Shown piece by piece: positions 1 through 8,145 of a DNA stretch of 64,000 bases. Numbering within the stretch: the first letter of the stretch is position 1; each line of letters starts with the position of its first letter. Origin of the DNA: Nitrososphaera sp. (GTDB lineage: Archaea; Thermoproteota; Nitrososphaeria; Nitrososphaerales; Nitrososphaeraceae); NCBI GenBank assembly GCA_029263715.1, contig JAJUFP010000007.1:88319-152318 (forward strand), read 5' to 3'. A program made the translations under genes and the position numbers. The notes beneath the pieces were generated by a model that was given only the letters and a program-made list of their open reading frames with translations, did no database searches and was not told where the DNA came from.

Positions 1-1
1 A

Positions 2-67
2 GAACAGCTTGACCGACAAATCTTGCCGGAGGTAATAGTTAGTCCTAGGAGCCCCATGGGCAGATAG
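2..67 (+). CDS. 3' end of an unidentified gene (partial)
   Basis: An open frame enters from the left edge and runs to a TAG at 65-67, giving a 21-residue tail that ends SPRSPMGR. It could be the C-terminus of a gene upstream of the window, in the same orientation as the toxin-antitoxin pair that follows. Too short to identify, and it could be chance. Confidence 0.25.
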   Translation, partial: EQLDRQILPEVIVSPRSPMGR

Positions 68-99
68 ACATTTAAGGTAAGAATGTAAGAGAGTTATAC

Positions 100-402
100 A
101 TGGAACAACAGGAAAGCGACGAACCTGATATCACCATAGTAAGCGACAAAGGACAGATAGTGATCCCAGCCTCCATAAGAAACAAGTTTGGTATCAAGCC
201 CAGATCTAAGCTTCTTATCTATGGAGTTGATGATGCCATCGTCATCAAGAAACTTGTTCTGCCTGATGCCAAGAAAGAAATGCAAGAAATCTGGAAGAAA
301 ATAGATAAAAAGATCTCAAAATACGGCGAATTTACGCAAGAAGAGATACAAAAAGAAATAGAGCACGTTAGAAAGTCTAGGAAGAAGAAGACCACGCCTT
401 AG
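100..402 (+). CDS. AbrB/MazE-type antitoxin of a PIN-toxin pair
   Basis: A 100-residue protein with an N-terminal SpoVT/AbrB DNA-binding domain: residues 12-45 contain the SDKGQIVIPASIR swapped-hairpin core followed by a loop and LLIYG strand. The rest is a charged helical tail, which in such antitoxins wraps the cognate toxin. It is followed 14 bp later by a PIN-domain gene, the standard antitoxin-toxin order. By family knowledge it represses its own operon through the AbrB domain and neutralises the nuclease. The ATG at 100 lies about 30 bp after an A/T-rich TTTAAGG element at 71-77, a plausible TATA box for a nearly leaderless transcript. Confidence 0.8.
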   Translation: MEQQESDEPDITIVSDKGQIVIPASIRNKFGIKPRSKLLIYGVDDAIVIKKLVLPDAKKEMQEIWKKIDKKISKYGEFTQEEIQKEIEHVRKSRKKKTTP

Positions 403-416
403 AGAACCGCTTTGTC

Positions 417-842
417 ATGATCAGGGCAGTCTTTGATACAAACGTCCTGGTATCGAGTCTCATAAGGCATGGAAAACCAAGGGATCTGTGGAATTGTGTT
501 CTTGATGGACAAATAACGCTGGTAACATCTAAAGAAATTCTTGATGAATTTGACGGCGTCGTTGCAAGACCCAAGATAACAAGATATCTTGACGATGTCA
601 TGACAAGCAAATTCAGGCAGATACTATATCAAGTGGCGGAAATCGTGGAGATAGACAAGAAAAATGTTGCTCTACAAAGCTCAATCTTGAAAGATCCGGA
701 CGATAACGTCATTATTGAAACCGCTTTGGCGGGTAAAGCTGACTATATCATATCCGGAGACAAAGATCTACTGGATCTGATGGTATTTGAAAAGGCGAAG
801 ATAGTGTCTGTCGAGCAGATGCTAGAGATATTGAGTGCGTAG
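417..842 (+). CDS. PIN-domain toxin, VapC-like ribonuclease
   Basis: A 141-residue PIN-domain protein of the type annotated as putative toxin component of a toxin-antitoxin system (COG1569). The acidic residues expected for Mg2+-dependent RNA cleavage are visible: D6 in VFDTNVLVSS, a mid-protein Glu (ILDEFD), and the C-terminal DPDDN and ISGDKDLLDL segments. It follows the AbrB-type antitoxin gene with a 14-bp gap and is probably co-transcribed with it. Inference: inhibits translation by cutting RNA when freed from the antitoxin. The RNA target cannot be read from sequence. Confidence 0.85.
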   Translation: MIRAVFDTNVLVSSLIRHGKPRDLWNCVLDGQITLVTSKEILDEFDGVVARPKITRYLDDVMTSKFRQILYQVAEIVEIDKKNVALQSSILKDPDDNVIIETALAGKADYIISGDKDLLDLMVFEKAKIVSVEQMLEILSA

Positions 843-921
843 GCTTATGTGAGGAGTGTAGCAAAATTCACAGTTCCAGGAGCACTTTATATAGTTTTGA
901 GAGCCATTATAATCACAGGAA

Positions 922-1068
922 ATGCTGACTCTTGCGCCTCAGGAAAGCGTGATTGCCCAGATGGAAGCCAAGGGAAGGGGTACTCATGCATCCTGGAAAT
1001 TCAAGGGCAAAGGAGTGCTGTACATCACCACACGCAGGATTGCTCTTGAAGACAGGAAGAAAGGATGA
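922..1068 (+). pseudogene. Short PH/GRAM-like protein or gene remnant
   Basis: A 48-codon frame starts at ATG 922 and ends at TGA 1066. It contains the segment GKGVLYITTRRIALEDRKKG, which resembles the beta-hairpin of bacterial PH/GRAM-like domains (G-x-L-Y-h-T-x-x-R-h). A full domain is at least twice as long, and no continuation is evident in the other frames downstream, so it is probably a truncated remnant beside the toxin-antitoxin module, or a very small protein. It is too short for standard ORF cut-offs. Family assignment rests on the motif only. Confidence 0.35.
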
Positions 1069-1203
1069 TTGTTATTAAAAAATTGAGATTTGATCAACTG
1101 ACGATGGGTGTTGTTCATCTACGTTCCAATGTAATTTGACCAATAAAAATCTGGCAATATTTTGACTTGATTTTTTTACATGTGTTGGTGAAACTTGAAA
1201 TAG

Positions 1204-1297
1204 TGGCGGGCCCGGTGGGCTTCGATCCCACGACTTCCGGCTGTCTTCATTGAGAATTTAGAAGGCAGGCGCTCTATCCATGCTGAGCTACGAGCCC
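1204..1297 (-). tRNA. tRNA-Arg (anticodon UCU) with a 16-nt intron
   Basis: Read on the minus strand, a cloverleaf starts with acceptor GGGCTCG at 1297 and pairs with CGGGCCC (1214-1208; one G-U). The D arm is GCTC/GAGC, the T arm GTGGG-ATCGAAG-CCCAC, the discriminator is G, and CCA is encoded at 1206-1204. The anticodon loop reads CT-TCT-A, then a 16-nt intron (1258-1243) sits at the canonical archaeal position 37/38 before A38 and the 3' strand GCCGG. The anticodon stem CCTGC/GCCGG has one U-C mismatch. The T loop begins with A rather than T. Isoacceptor assignment depends on the intron boundary, which is the standard one. Confidence 0.85.
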
Positions 1298-1484
1298 GCA
1301 GCTAATGAAAGGCCAATCCGCCCTTTATAAAATGTTTATGAACCAAAAATATCCTACTGGAAAGCCTCGAAACCCGCCAGAATTGTGGGCGTGGTAAAAG
1401 AACGGGCCAGTAATCTAGATGCAAGAATTATACAATACGTTGCAATATTTTTACTTAAATACGATGCATGTGTATATTTTATTG

Positions 1485-1601
1485 ATGAAAAGAAAAATGC
1501 GATTTTCACAAAGTGGCGGGTGTGGATGTTTCTGTCATGATAGGACGGCTGCGGACTATTGTGGCTACTGTTCGTTATACCACAGAAGATACATACGTTA
1601 A
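1485..1601 (+). CDS. Cys-rich microprotein candidate (38 aa)
   Basis: A 38-residue frame with the cysteine pattern C-x-C-x-C-H ... C-x2-C and a His/Arg-rich end (YHRRYI). This looks like a minimal zinc- or metal-binding peptide, not random coding. A TATA-like stretch TTACTTAAATA at 1451-1461 lies about 28 nt before the ATG at 1485, the distance expected for a leaderless archaeal mRNA. No family is recognised. An in-frame ATG at 1497 is an alternative start. The surrounding 1300-1920 holds no other convincing gene. Confidence 0.35.
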   Translation: MKRKMRFSQSGGCGCFCHDRTAADYCGYCSLYHRRYIR

Positions 1602-1762
1602 CCACGAACAAACCAATATCCAGTCGCCTATTCTTTCATTGCAAACTCGAAGGTTTCTAGCACATTAATGCAGTCTGATCTATTGCCTTGAGCTTGCCTG
1701 CAAGGATCAATTCTCGGTCCCAGTCAAAAGGAACTCTGTGATTTTTATAAAATGTTTTTGAG

Positions 1763-1817
1763 CATTTGCTCACATGCAAATGGCACTGCATGTAATTAGT
1801 ACATTTGCCAAATGTAC
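1763..1817. promoter_or_regulatory. Pair of palindromes with shared CATTTG half sites
   Basis: Two dyads lie close together: CATTTGC-N6-GCAAATG at 1763-1782, and a perfect 19-bp palindrome at 1799-1817 (GTACATTTG, one central C, CAAATGTAC). Both use the same CATTTG/CAAATG half site. An A/T-rich TTTTTATAAAATG element sits at 1742-1754. The site is downstream of phaC and not next to an obvious gene start. Such symmetric sites are typical of dimeric regulator binding; a 1-nt loop makes the second a poor RNA hairpin. Role unknown. Confidence 0.4.
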
Positions 1818-1920
1818 CACAAGCCCTAATATTCAAAAACGTCCAACTCTTGGTAGGGCCTTGTTCATCGGGCACTGGGCATCTGTGGAGTGCCCTCTGC
1901 CTCAATTTTTCTGCCCTAGC

Positions 1921-3048
1921 TCAGCTGGACCGGGCCTTGAGCCACTGACCGACCTTTGGAAGAACGTTGTTCTGCGAGTACGAGCTGGCTATCAGGCCGA
2001 CGTGGCCAGTGTGGAACCGCATCAGTCTCTTGTCTGTGCTAGAGACCGCGTCGTTGAGGGGTACGCTGCACTCCGGCGAGACCAGGTGGTCCTCGTCGGC
2101 AACGATGTTTAAGAGCGGGACGGTTATCTTGGACAGGTCCACCAGCTTGTCTCCAAGCATAAACTCGTTTTTCACCAGCAGGTTGTCCTTGTAAATGTCA
2201 TCGATCCACTGCTTGAAGGCCGAGCCGGCAATGGCCGGCGTGTCGTACAGCCACTTCTCGATGCGCAAAAAGTTGCCTACAAACGAATCGTTGTCGATGT
2301 TCTGCACCAGGTTAAAGTACTTGGCAAGGCCCTGCTTGAAGGGCTTTAAAGCCGCGTAGCAGGCGTAAAGTTGTTCTGGCGGCAGGTTCCCGATGGTTGC
2401 AAGCATCTTTTCAACGTCCATGTTCCGGGCCATGTTTCCGATGACCGTCGAGTCCTTGGAAGTGTCGACTACCGGAGCGATGAGGGCCAGGTTGCGCACC
2501 TTCTTTTGGTGCAGCGAAGTATACATCGTAGACATGGTCGCGCCCATGCAGTAGCCGTGCAGCGTGAGCTGGTCTACCTTCGTCTTCTTTAATACAAAAT
2601 CAACGCAGTCGTCGATGTACGCGTTGACATAGTCGTCAAACGAGACGTACTTGTCCACCACTGAAGGGTCCTTCCAGTTTATCAGGTAAATGTCAAACCC
2701 TTGGGAAAGCAGGCTTCTGATCCAGCTCTTGTCTGGCTGCAGGTCCAGAACGTAGGACTTGTTTATCAGCGCATAAACCGTCAGTATCGGTACCTTGGCC
2801 GTGTTGGCGACCATGGGCCTGTAGTGCAGTAACTGATACGCCCGCGTCTCGGCAACTATCTCGTGGGGGGTCTGGCCAACCTCGATGGACCCCGCGCTAT
2901 GCAGGATCTCACGGGTCTTTTCCAGCTTGCGGTAGGCTTCCTTTGCTTCATTGATTGCCTCTGCCAGCGGCTTTTTTGCAGGGACCGGCTGATCTGCCGC
3001 TGCAGGGCCCTGCGGCTCTGGTTTTGGCAAGGGTTCTAGTTGCGTCAT
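1921..3048 (-). CDS. phaC: Class III poly(3-hydroxyalkanoate) synthase subunit PhaC
   Basis: A 375-residue alpha/beta-hydrolase that polymerises hydroxyacyl-CoA into polyhydroxyalkanoate storage polymer. The PHA-synthase lipase-like box is GYCMGAT, with the nucleophile Cys at about 167. The catalytic Asp lies in ADEDHLVSPE (about 320) and the His in HTGHVGL (about 349). The N-terminal 45 residues are a Pro/Lys-rich and helical extension before the conserved core. Length fits class III enzymes (about 350-380 aa), which need PhaE. Its ATG overlaps the phaE stop by 4 bp, so the two are translationally coupled. Thaumarchaeal PHA synthases of this type are known. Granule-associated, cytoplasmic. 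Confidence 0.93.
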   Translation of the reverse strand: MTQLEPLPKPEPQGPAAADQPVPAKKPLAEAINEAKEAYRKLEKTREILHSAGSIEVGQTPHEIVAETRAYQLLHYRPMVANTAKVPILTVYALINKSYVLDLQPDKSWIRSLLSQGFDIYLINWKDPSVVDKYVSFDDYVNAYIDDCVDFVLKKTKVDQLTLHGYCMGATMSTMYTSLHQKKVRNLALIAPVVDTSKDSTVIGNMARNMDVEKMLATIGNLPPEQLYACYAALKPFKQGLAKYFNLVQNIDNDSFVGNFLRIEKWLYDTPAIAGSAFKQWIDDIYKDNLLVKNEFMLGDKLVDLSKITVPLLNIVADEDHLVSPECSVPLNDAVSSTDKRLMRFHTGHVGLIASSYSQNNVLPKVGQWLKARSS

Positions 3049-3572
3049 GCCGCTTCTTTCTTCTCCAGATCCCGTACGCGTCTTTTAAGGTCGTGCAGGT
3101 CCTTGAGGATCTCGTCCATCTCGGACCTAGTGGGCAGGTTCAGCGCCTTAAAGTTGCGCTCAACAATGTTTTGAAATCCCTTGGACATGTCCAGCTGGTT
3201 TGAGAATACCTTGCCATAGACCTTGGAAAACTCTGCCGAGGAAAACAGGTCGGTAAAAGCATTTTCAAAAGTCTCGATCATCACCTTTCGGTAAGCCTCA
3301 AAATCATCCTTTGTAAGAAACTGTTTGGGTGCTTTCTCCGCGGTCTCCTTGGAGGCCTTGGCGTAGGTGGCGTTTACCATCGACCAGTACTGGTCAAGGC
3401 TGGTCTTCATGTCCGACATGACCTTTCCCAGGTTGATGAACTCGCTGGCAAACTCGCCAAACTCCTTGGAAAAGGCATACATGGGACCTATGGTCGGGAG
3501 TTTCATACTCTCGGCCCAGACGCTGAGCATCTTGTTGAACTGCTCCACATTGAATTGATTATTATCCGTCAT
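3045..3572 (-). CDS. phaE: Class III PHA synthase subunit PhaE
   Basis: A roughly 175-residue helical protein, the accessory subunit required by class III PhaC. It is recognised by position, size and the C-terminal coiled coil with the conserved N-L-P-T-R-S-E-M-D core (LPTRSEMDEILKDLHDLKRR), which is the PhaE hallmark. The start was set at the third ATG-proximal codon giving MTDNNQFNVE; a start three codons upstream is also open. It is the first gene of a phaE-phaC operon (4-bp ATGA overlap). The A/T-rich block at 3600-3700 upstream likely carries the promoter. Confidence 0.88.
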   Translation of the reverse strand: MTDNNQFNVEQFNKMLSVWAESMKLPTIGPMYAFSKEFGEFASEFINLGKVMSDMKTSLDQYWSMVNATYAKASKETAEKAPKQFLTKDDFEAYRKVMIETFENAFTDLFSSAEFSKVYGKVFSNQLDMSKGFQNIVERNFKALNLPTRSEMDEILKDLHDLKRRVRDLEKKEAA

Positions 3573-3798
3573 AAACAACACTTGTTGACTAGCATTATTT
3601 CTCCCCCGTGTTATTATAGTTTTATTATGAAAGAACTGTATTATTCTTCTTGATGCATTGTAAATATTATATGAAGATTTATAATATTAACACCCTTCTA
3701 CGATCGCAGTATGCTTAAGATGTAGCCTGAGATGAAAATTTATGTTCTCTGAGGCAGGAGCCGGTTAGATTAAATGCCATTGTTGTTTGTTGATGTTT

Positions 3799-3975
3799 AT
3801 GTATTTCGTCTGCCCGGAATGCGGCAAGAAACTTCCCATAGGCTGCTCCATCTGGAAGAAAGATCAGGTGCATAAAATCCATGTGATGGTAGATGAACTG
3901 AACGCCGGTCAGACTGCCAAGTCCGATGGGATCTTGGCAAGGGGTCCGACAAAAGCCGAAGACCGACCGATTTAA
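3799..3975 (+). CDS. Possible small zinc-motif protein
   Basis: A 58-residue frame beginning MYFVCPECGKKLPIGCS. The C-x2-C-G-x-x-L knuckle resembles half of a zinc ribbon, but the second pair of ligands is missing; only one further Cys follows. Codon bias is unremarkable and it ends 37 bp before the PfkB kinase gene. It may be a real small protein or a chance frame; no family recognised. Confidence 0.3.
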   Translation: MYFVCPECGKKLPIGCSIWKKDQVHKIHVMVDELNAGQTAKSDGILARGPTKAEDRPI

Positions 3976-4012
3976 TCATCTTTTTTAGGCTGCGTTTGCT
4001 GCCATACCACCG

Positions 4013-4987
4013 ATGCCTGAGATGCTTGTTTGCGGCGTGGTAAACTGGGATGTCACGTTGTTTGCAGAAAACCTTCCCCGTCCTGGTGAGGAGGTGCGGG
4101 TCGGCCGGGTTATCGCCGTTCCCGGCGGCAAGGGCGGCAACACCGCCGTGGCAGCTGCCAGAATACTGGGTCCAGCCAAGGTGGGATTGGCGGCCATGCT
4201 TGGCTGCGACGAGATAGCAGACCGGCAGATCAAAGTCCTTGAAAATGAAGGCGTCGACACTTCGTGCATAATGAAGCAAGAGGGGGTTGCCTCCGGCCAG
4301 GCCTACGTGATTGTTGACAGCGCCGGCGAGGACATGATCCTTACTCACCATGCGGCAAACAAGATGATGACTGCAAAGCATGTGGCAAGCGAGCCTGTGA
4401 TGTCTGCAATCAAGCAGTCCAGCATGATGGTGATAATAGACCCGCCCCTTGAAGTTGCTGCCGCGCTGGCCGAGCAGGGCAGGAGACAAGGCAAGACCGT
4501 GATATGGTCGCCGGCCCTCCTTTCCCGGCACGGGTTTTCGGTTCTGTCCCGGCACATGGATAACGTTGACTACTTGATACTAAACGAGCATGAGGCCATG
4601 ATGCTAGCCGGCGCCGACGACGGCCAAGATGCGTGTGCAGAACTTTCTCGCCGGCTTGGTGGAAAAAAGGTTGTCACCACCCTGGGAAAGACCGGCTGCG
4701 TGTTCTGCTGGGACGGCAAAAAAGCACTGGTGCCAGCCATGGACCTGGCTTTGTTTGGACTGAAAACCATCAGCACCGTGGGCGCCGGCGACACGTTCGT
4801 GGGCGCCTTTGCCGCGTTCAGGCTCCTGGGACTCGATGACATAGATTCCATCTTTATGGCAAGCATCGCGGCAGCCCTGAAAACCACCAGGGCGGAGACA
4901 AGGGCAAGTCCGGCCTACGAGGAGATCAAGCGTTATGCAGACGACGAGCGCATGGTCCTGCTGCGCAGCAAGATAACCGTCACCTGA
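4013..4987 (+). CDS. PfkB/ribokinase-family carbohydrate kinase
   Basis: A 324-residue kinase phosphorylating a sugar or nucleoside with ATP. The N-terminal PfkB substrate-binding signature is at about 40-55 (PGGKGGNTAVAAARILG). The C-terminal ATP/anion-hole signature with the catalytic Asp is STVGAGDTFVGAFAA at about 256-270. The layout matches ribokinase more than fructokinase or 6-phosphofructokinase (GG-K-G-x-N motif). It converges with the nucleoside hydrolase gene, their ends overlapping by 8 bp. Together they suggest salvage of ribose released from nucleosides. Substrate not provable from sequence. Confidence 0.85.
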   Translation: MPEMLVCGVVNWDVTLFAENLPRPGEEVRVGRVIAVPGGKGGNTAVAAARILGPAKVGLAAMLGCDEIADRQIKVLENEGVDTSCIMKQEGVASGQAYVIVDSAGEDMILTHHAANKMMTAKHVASEPVMSAIKQSSMMVIIDPPLEVAAALAEQGRRQGKTVIWSPALLSRHGFSVLSRHMDNVDYLILNEHEAMMLAGADDGQDACAELSRRLGGKKVVTTLGKTGCVFCWDGKKALVPAMDLALFGLKTISTVGAGDTFVGAFAAFRLLGLDDIDSIFMASIAAALKTTRAETRASPAYEEIKRYADDERMVLLRSKITVT

Positions 4988-5930
4988 GGCCGTCGACTAA
5001 ATGCTCCTTAAACCGGACGCTGTCAACCTTCTTGCAGGCAAGGACGTTTCCCCTGTCTGATGGTGTTACGATGCATCTTCCCCTTGCTTTCTTTGAGCAG
5101 TCCACCCTGACGCTGCACCGCTCCATCTTAAAGATCTCCGGGTAAAGAAGCGAGAACAGGGCAAACACGTCGTGCAAGTTGAACTGCGAATACCTGCTTA
5201 CAGGATGCTGAAGGATTCTGCAGGCCAGATCCGCTGACTTGCTTTTGGCAGAACTTATCGCTGCAAGCATTTCAGCATCCACCGCGCAGGCCGGGTCGCA
5301 TGTAACATCAAGGCCTGAAGAAACAATGGCCCTGCCGCCTTTCATGACGATGTCAGCCGCCTCCGGATCGCAGTAGAAATTGAACTCGGCATACCTGGTG
5401 ACATTTCCTTCTACAGACGGGTCGTACACGCCGCCCATGACAAAGATCCTGTCAAGCCTTGCCACCAGGGACGGCTCGCTTTTAAAAAGCATGGCAACGT
5501 TGGTGAGGGGACCGGTTGCCACCATGGAGACCTCTTTGCGTCTATGTGTCTTTATCAGGTCAGCAAGCATCTTGAATGCCCCGGTCTTTTCCGGCCTCTG
5601 CCTTGCTGCCGGCAGATTGGAATTGCCAAGGCCGTCTGAGCCGTGTATGCCCTCTGCATGGACTGGCCGCCTACCGCCAAGCGGCCGGCTGGCACCCATG
5701 TACACTGGCACGTGCTTTCCGCTTGCCTGCATGATCTTGAGGGCGTTGGCCGTGGCCTTGCGGAGGCTGACGTTTCCGCTCACGGTAGTGACTGCCAGCA
5801 CTTCCAGATGGGGGTTGTGAAGCGCCAGCAGAAGAGCTACGGCGTCATCGACCCCCGGGTCCATGTCCAGGACGACCTTCACATGATCCGGGATCTGCCG
5901 GTTGCATAAATCGCTATCTTGGCATGCCAA
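4980..5930 (-). CDS. Inosine-uridine-type nucleoside N-ribohydrolase
   Basis: A 316-residue nucleoside hydrolase (IUNH family) that splits ribonucleosides to base and ribose. The Ca2+-binding, catalytic D-x-D-x-G-x-D-D motif is LDMDPGVDDAVALL near residue 23. The second conserved block (VATGPLTNVA) and the late Asp region (HDVFALFSLLYPE) are present. Length fits the family. It overlaps the end of the PfkB kinase gene and the end of the upstream winged-helix gene (5914-5930), which points to co-transcription with the latter. Start chosen at MACQDSD; a later start near the first Met before the catalytic motif is not available. Confidence 0.9.
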   Translation of the reverse strand: MACQDSDLCNRQIPDHVKVVLDMDPGVDDAVALLLALHNPHLEVLAVTTVSGNVSLRKATANALKIMQASGKHVPVYMGASRPLGGRRPVHAEGIHGSDGLGNSNLPAARQRPEKTGAFKMLADLIKTHRRKEVSMVATGPLTNVAMLFKSEPSLVARLDRIFVMGGVYDPSVEGNVTRYAEFNFYCDPEAADIVMKGGRAIVSSGLDVTCDPACAVDAEMLAAISSAKSKSADLACRILQHPVSRYSQFNLHDVFALFSLLYPEIFKMERCSVRVDCSKKARGRCIVTPSDRGNVLACKKVDSVRFKEHLVDGLR

Positions 5931-6330
5931 ACTTTTTGCTGGCCTTTTCCGGCATCTCTTGCTCTGTCTGGCTTCCCTTGATGCACCCTAGAAGGTTCAG
6001 CCCAAGTTCGGTAAGGCGCACCTTGCTGTTTAGAAAATGGTAAAAGTACGTGTCCCCAGAAACCAGTAATCCTTCGTATGGATCTTCTGACTTTTTGTCA
6101 ATCTCTATGACTTCGTTCGTCAAGACATGGTTGACGTCTTTTCTTGTCAGGCCGTACTCCAGCAGCTCAAGGATCGAAAGGCTGGCGATGTCAAGAACCG
6201 TTACCAGCCTCACAATCGTCGGGTCTTTCAGTAGCCTTGTGACGGTCTCCAAGTCTGTCTGCTTGGCCACGTCTGTAGAATAGATAGCATCATCTAAAAG
6301 ATGTCGGTGATGGTAAAAAGCCCTGCCCAA
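5914..6330 (-). CDS. Winged-helix-like regulatory protein
   Basis: A 138-residue protein with a central helix-rich segment (TVLDIASLSILELLEYGLTR) and a following KDVNHVL-type recognition helix, as in archaeal winged-helix regulators. A second part, GDTYFYHFLNSKVRLTELG, is the typical 'strand then LTELG' wing found in archaeal HTH proteins. It lies directly upstream of the nucleoside hydrolase (17-bp overlap) and may regulate it. No specific family name can be assigned. The 250 bp upstream (6331-6582) hold no gene, only a GC-rich stretch with a small CGCGG/CCGCG-like hairpin at about 6438-6455. Confidence 0.6.
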   Translation of the reverse strand: MGRAFYHHRHLLDDAIYSTDVAKQTDLETVTRLLKDPTIVRLVTVLDIASLSILELLEYGLTRKDVNHVLTNEVIEIDKKSEDPYEGLLVSGDTYFYHFLNSKVRLTELGLNLLGCIKGSQTEQEMPEKASKKFGMPR

Positions 6331-6582
6331 GAACGGATTCTTGGGGTCTAGCCAAGGGCAGGGCCAAGCCGAAGTCTATCTGCCGCACGCTTTGAACAAG
6401 GGTAGATTATAACCAGTAGGTGTACAATGCCTTGCAACCGCGGAAAGCGCGGCCGTTGCATCGTTGATCATATTCATCGAGTCAGCTGATACTCCTTTAC
6501 ATCATGTTGCTGAGTGGCATCGCTTAATGCTGTGGTTTTGCGCAGGTGGCTTGGTTTTTCAGCTGCAAAAAAAAGCGCAGCG

Positions 6583-7101
6583 TTAGTTTATCGTGACGAT
6601 GTTGCTCTGGACCGGTGTCAGCACCGTGACCGGGTCGATAAAGCCGGATATCAGAAAAGTCCTCAACTCATACTGGCCGGCGCTTTCGGGAGTCCAGGAT
6701 ATGCCCAGCTCTGACTCGCCGTCTGGCGGCAGGTTTCCAAACTGGAACTGAAGGTAAACGGTCACTCCCTGCGAGTCACGCACTTCCATGAGCGCGACAT
6801 AGGATACAGAGTCGGAAGACTCGTTTGTGTTGGTTGTGGACAGAATAACCAGGCTGCCGACTTCTCCGGCTTCCAGCGTCCGTCCAAGCGAGTCTTTTAT
6901 CACCGGCTTGGTCTGCGATACCGACCCCTGGGCGTATGCTGGCAAGGCAAAAACCGACGCAAACAGTGCTGCTGCAATTATAGCCAAGTATAGCTTGATC
7001 TTGCTGGTCAATGCAGTTCTCAATAAGAGCAGGTACAATTTAAACTTGCTACGATCTGGAATACTGATGGCATAGTTTCTGTACCTGGAAACTGCATCCA
7101 T
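6583..7101 (-). CDS. Secreted protein with signal peptide, Ig-like fold likely
   Basis: A 172-residue exported protein. Residues about 30-58 form a hydrophobic Sec signal (KLYLAIIAAALFASVFALPAYA) ending in an A-x-A cleavage site. The mature 115 residues are beta-strand rich: VIKDSLGRTLEAGEVGSLVI, SWTPESAGQYELRTFLISG. This pattern is typical of single Ig-like or CARDB-type domains in archaeal surface proteins. The long pre-signal segment suggests the real start is an internal TTG/GTG near residue 25. Function unknown; divergent from the PEF-type surface protein at 7147. Confidence 0.65.
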   Translation of the reverse strand: MDAVSRYRNYAISIPDRSKFKLYLLLLRTALTSKIKLYLAIIAAALFASVFALPAYAQGSVSQTKPVIKDSLGRTLEAGEVGSLVILSTTNTNESSDSVSYVALMEVRDSQGVTVYLQFQFGNLPPDGESELGISWTPESAGQYELRTFLISGFIDPVTVLTPVQSNIVTIN

Positions 7102-7146
7102 GCCCTGTGCATACCCTTATGAACCGGTCGACATTTTTGAATAAGC

Positions 7147-8145
7147 ATGATCAGATACGCTGTCCTTGCCATCATGGCTTTGCTTGTAATCCCTGTATTC
7201 GCATTTGCACAAGACGAAGGCGGTTCCAAGCTAGGGCCAATTCCCAACCTTTCTGGGCAGTACGAAAACCCAGAGGCGGAATTCAAGATCGTTCTTCCAG
7301 AGGGCTGGACCGGTGTTCAAACTTATGGCGGATTTGTTGTCGTAAGCCCGGAGGGCGCGACGCTTGACTTTAAAGTCAAGCAAGATGTAGCCATGTCCAT
7401 CCTACCGTTAAGCAAGGTTGCCTACATTGATTCTATTACAAAATACAGCCCTGCCCCTGTCGAAGAAGATCAGGCAGTTTGCAGCATCACCGATGCATCC
7501 TATACCACTATAAACCAGGTCAGTGTGAGAAAATCCATTCAGCAATGCGACGAGCAGAGCGTTTACCAGAAATCCTATGCTGTTGAGATAATCACCGACA
7601 AGAATTACATCGCCTTTGTCATGTCGGCCAAGACAGCCGAGCTTTATGACAAGAATGTTGCAGCGTTTGAAAAGTCCCTTGAAAGCCTCGAGGTCAAGGG
7701 TGCCCAGGATTTCCGCAGCTCAGAGTCATCACTTTTGCAGCTGCAGGATTCGTATCCTGTAGTAACGTTGAACGAGAAAAAGACGGACGTTTTGGTAAAC
7801 AGCAACGTTCCGGTCACCGAGTTTGGCTTTGACGAGCAGAAAAAGCAGGTCTCCTTTCACGTCGAAGGAAAGAAGGACACCCGCAGCATAATGGTTCTGG
7901 AGATAAGCAAGGTTCTTGAGGGCCCCTTTACCGTTCTGGTTGATGGAAAACCCTCCAACACGTTTGCGGCAATTAGCAGCGGAGACGCCCAATTCCTGCG
8001 GGTGTATTTTGATGATGCACCCCACGATGTGACAGTGATAGGGACGAAGGTGGTTCCAGAATTTCCAGCAGTCCTAGTTGGCGTGCTTGCCTCTGTCATG
8101 GGCGCCGTGATACTTTTGAGCCGGAAGTTCGGCCGGCGGGCCTAG
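7147..8145 (+). CDS. Exported surface protein with PEF-type C-terminal sorting signal
   Basis: A 332-residue protein. Residues 1-21 are a signal peptide ending FAFAQDE. The middle is a PsbP-like/DUF-type beta-rich domain (PEAEFKIVLPEGWTGVQ...). A second domain, VSFHVEGKKDTRSIMVLEI...FTVLVDGKP, recurs in the other two PEF proteins of this window. The end is VVPEFPAVLVGVL..., a PEF tripeptide, one membrane span and a basic tail (RKFGRRA), matching the PEFG-CTERM architecture of Thaumarchaeota. An archaeosortase gene at 59461-60468 is the expected processing enzyme. Start ATG at 7147 precedes the signal directly. Confidence 0.8.
   Translation: MIRYAVLAIMALLVIPVFAFAQDEGGSKLGPIPNLSGQYENPEAEFKIVLPEGWTGVQTYGGFVVVSPEGATLDFKVKQDVAMSILPLSKVAYIDSITKYSPAPVEEDQAVCSITDASYTTINQVSVRKSIQQCDEQSVYQKSYAVEIITDKNYIAFVMSAKTAELYDKNVAAFEKSLESLEVKGAQDFRSSESSLLQLQDSYPVVTLNEKKTDVLVNSNVPVTEFGFDEQKKQVSFHVEGKKDTRSIMVLEISKVLEGPFTVLVDGKPSNTFAAISSGDAQFLRVYFDDAPHDVTVIGTKVVPEFPAVLVGVLASVMGAVILLSRKFGRRA

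Noticed and set aside
1774..2112. 112-residue frame antisense to phaC
   Set aside because: Overlaps phaC on the other strand and has no recognisable motif; noted only as part of the palindrome finding.
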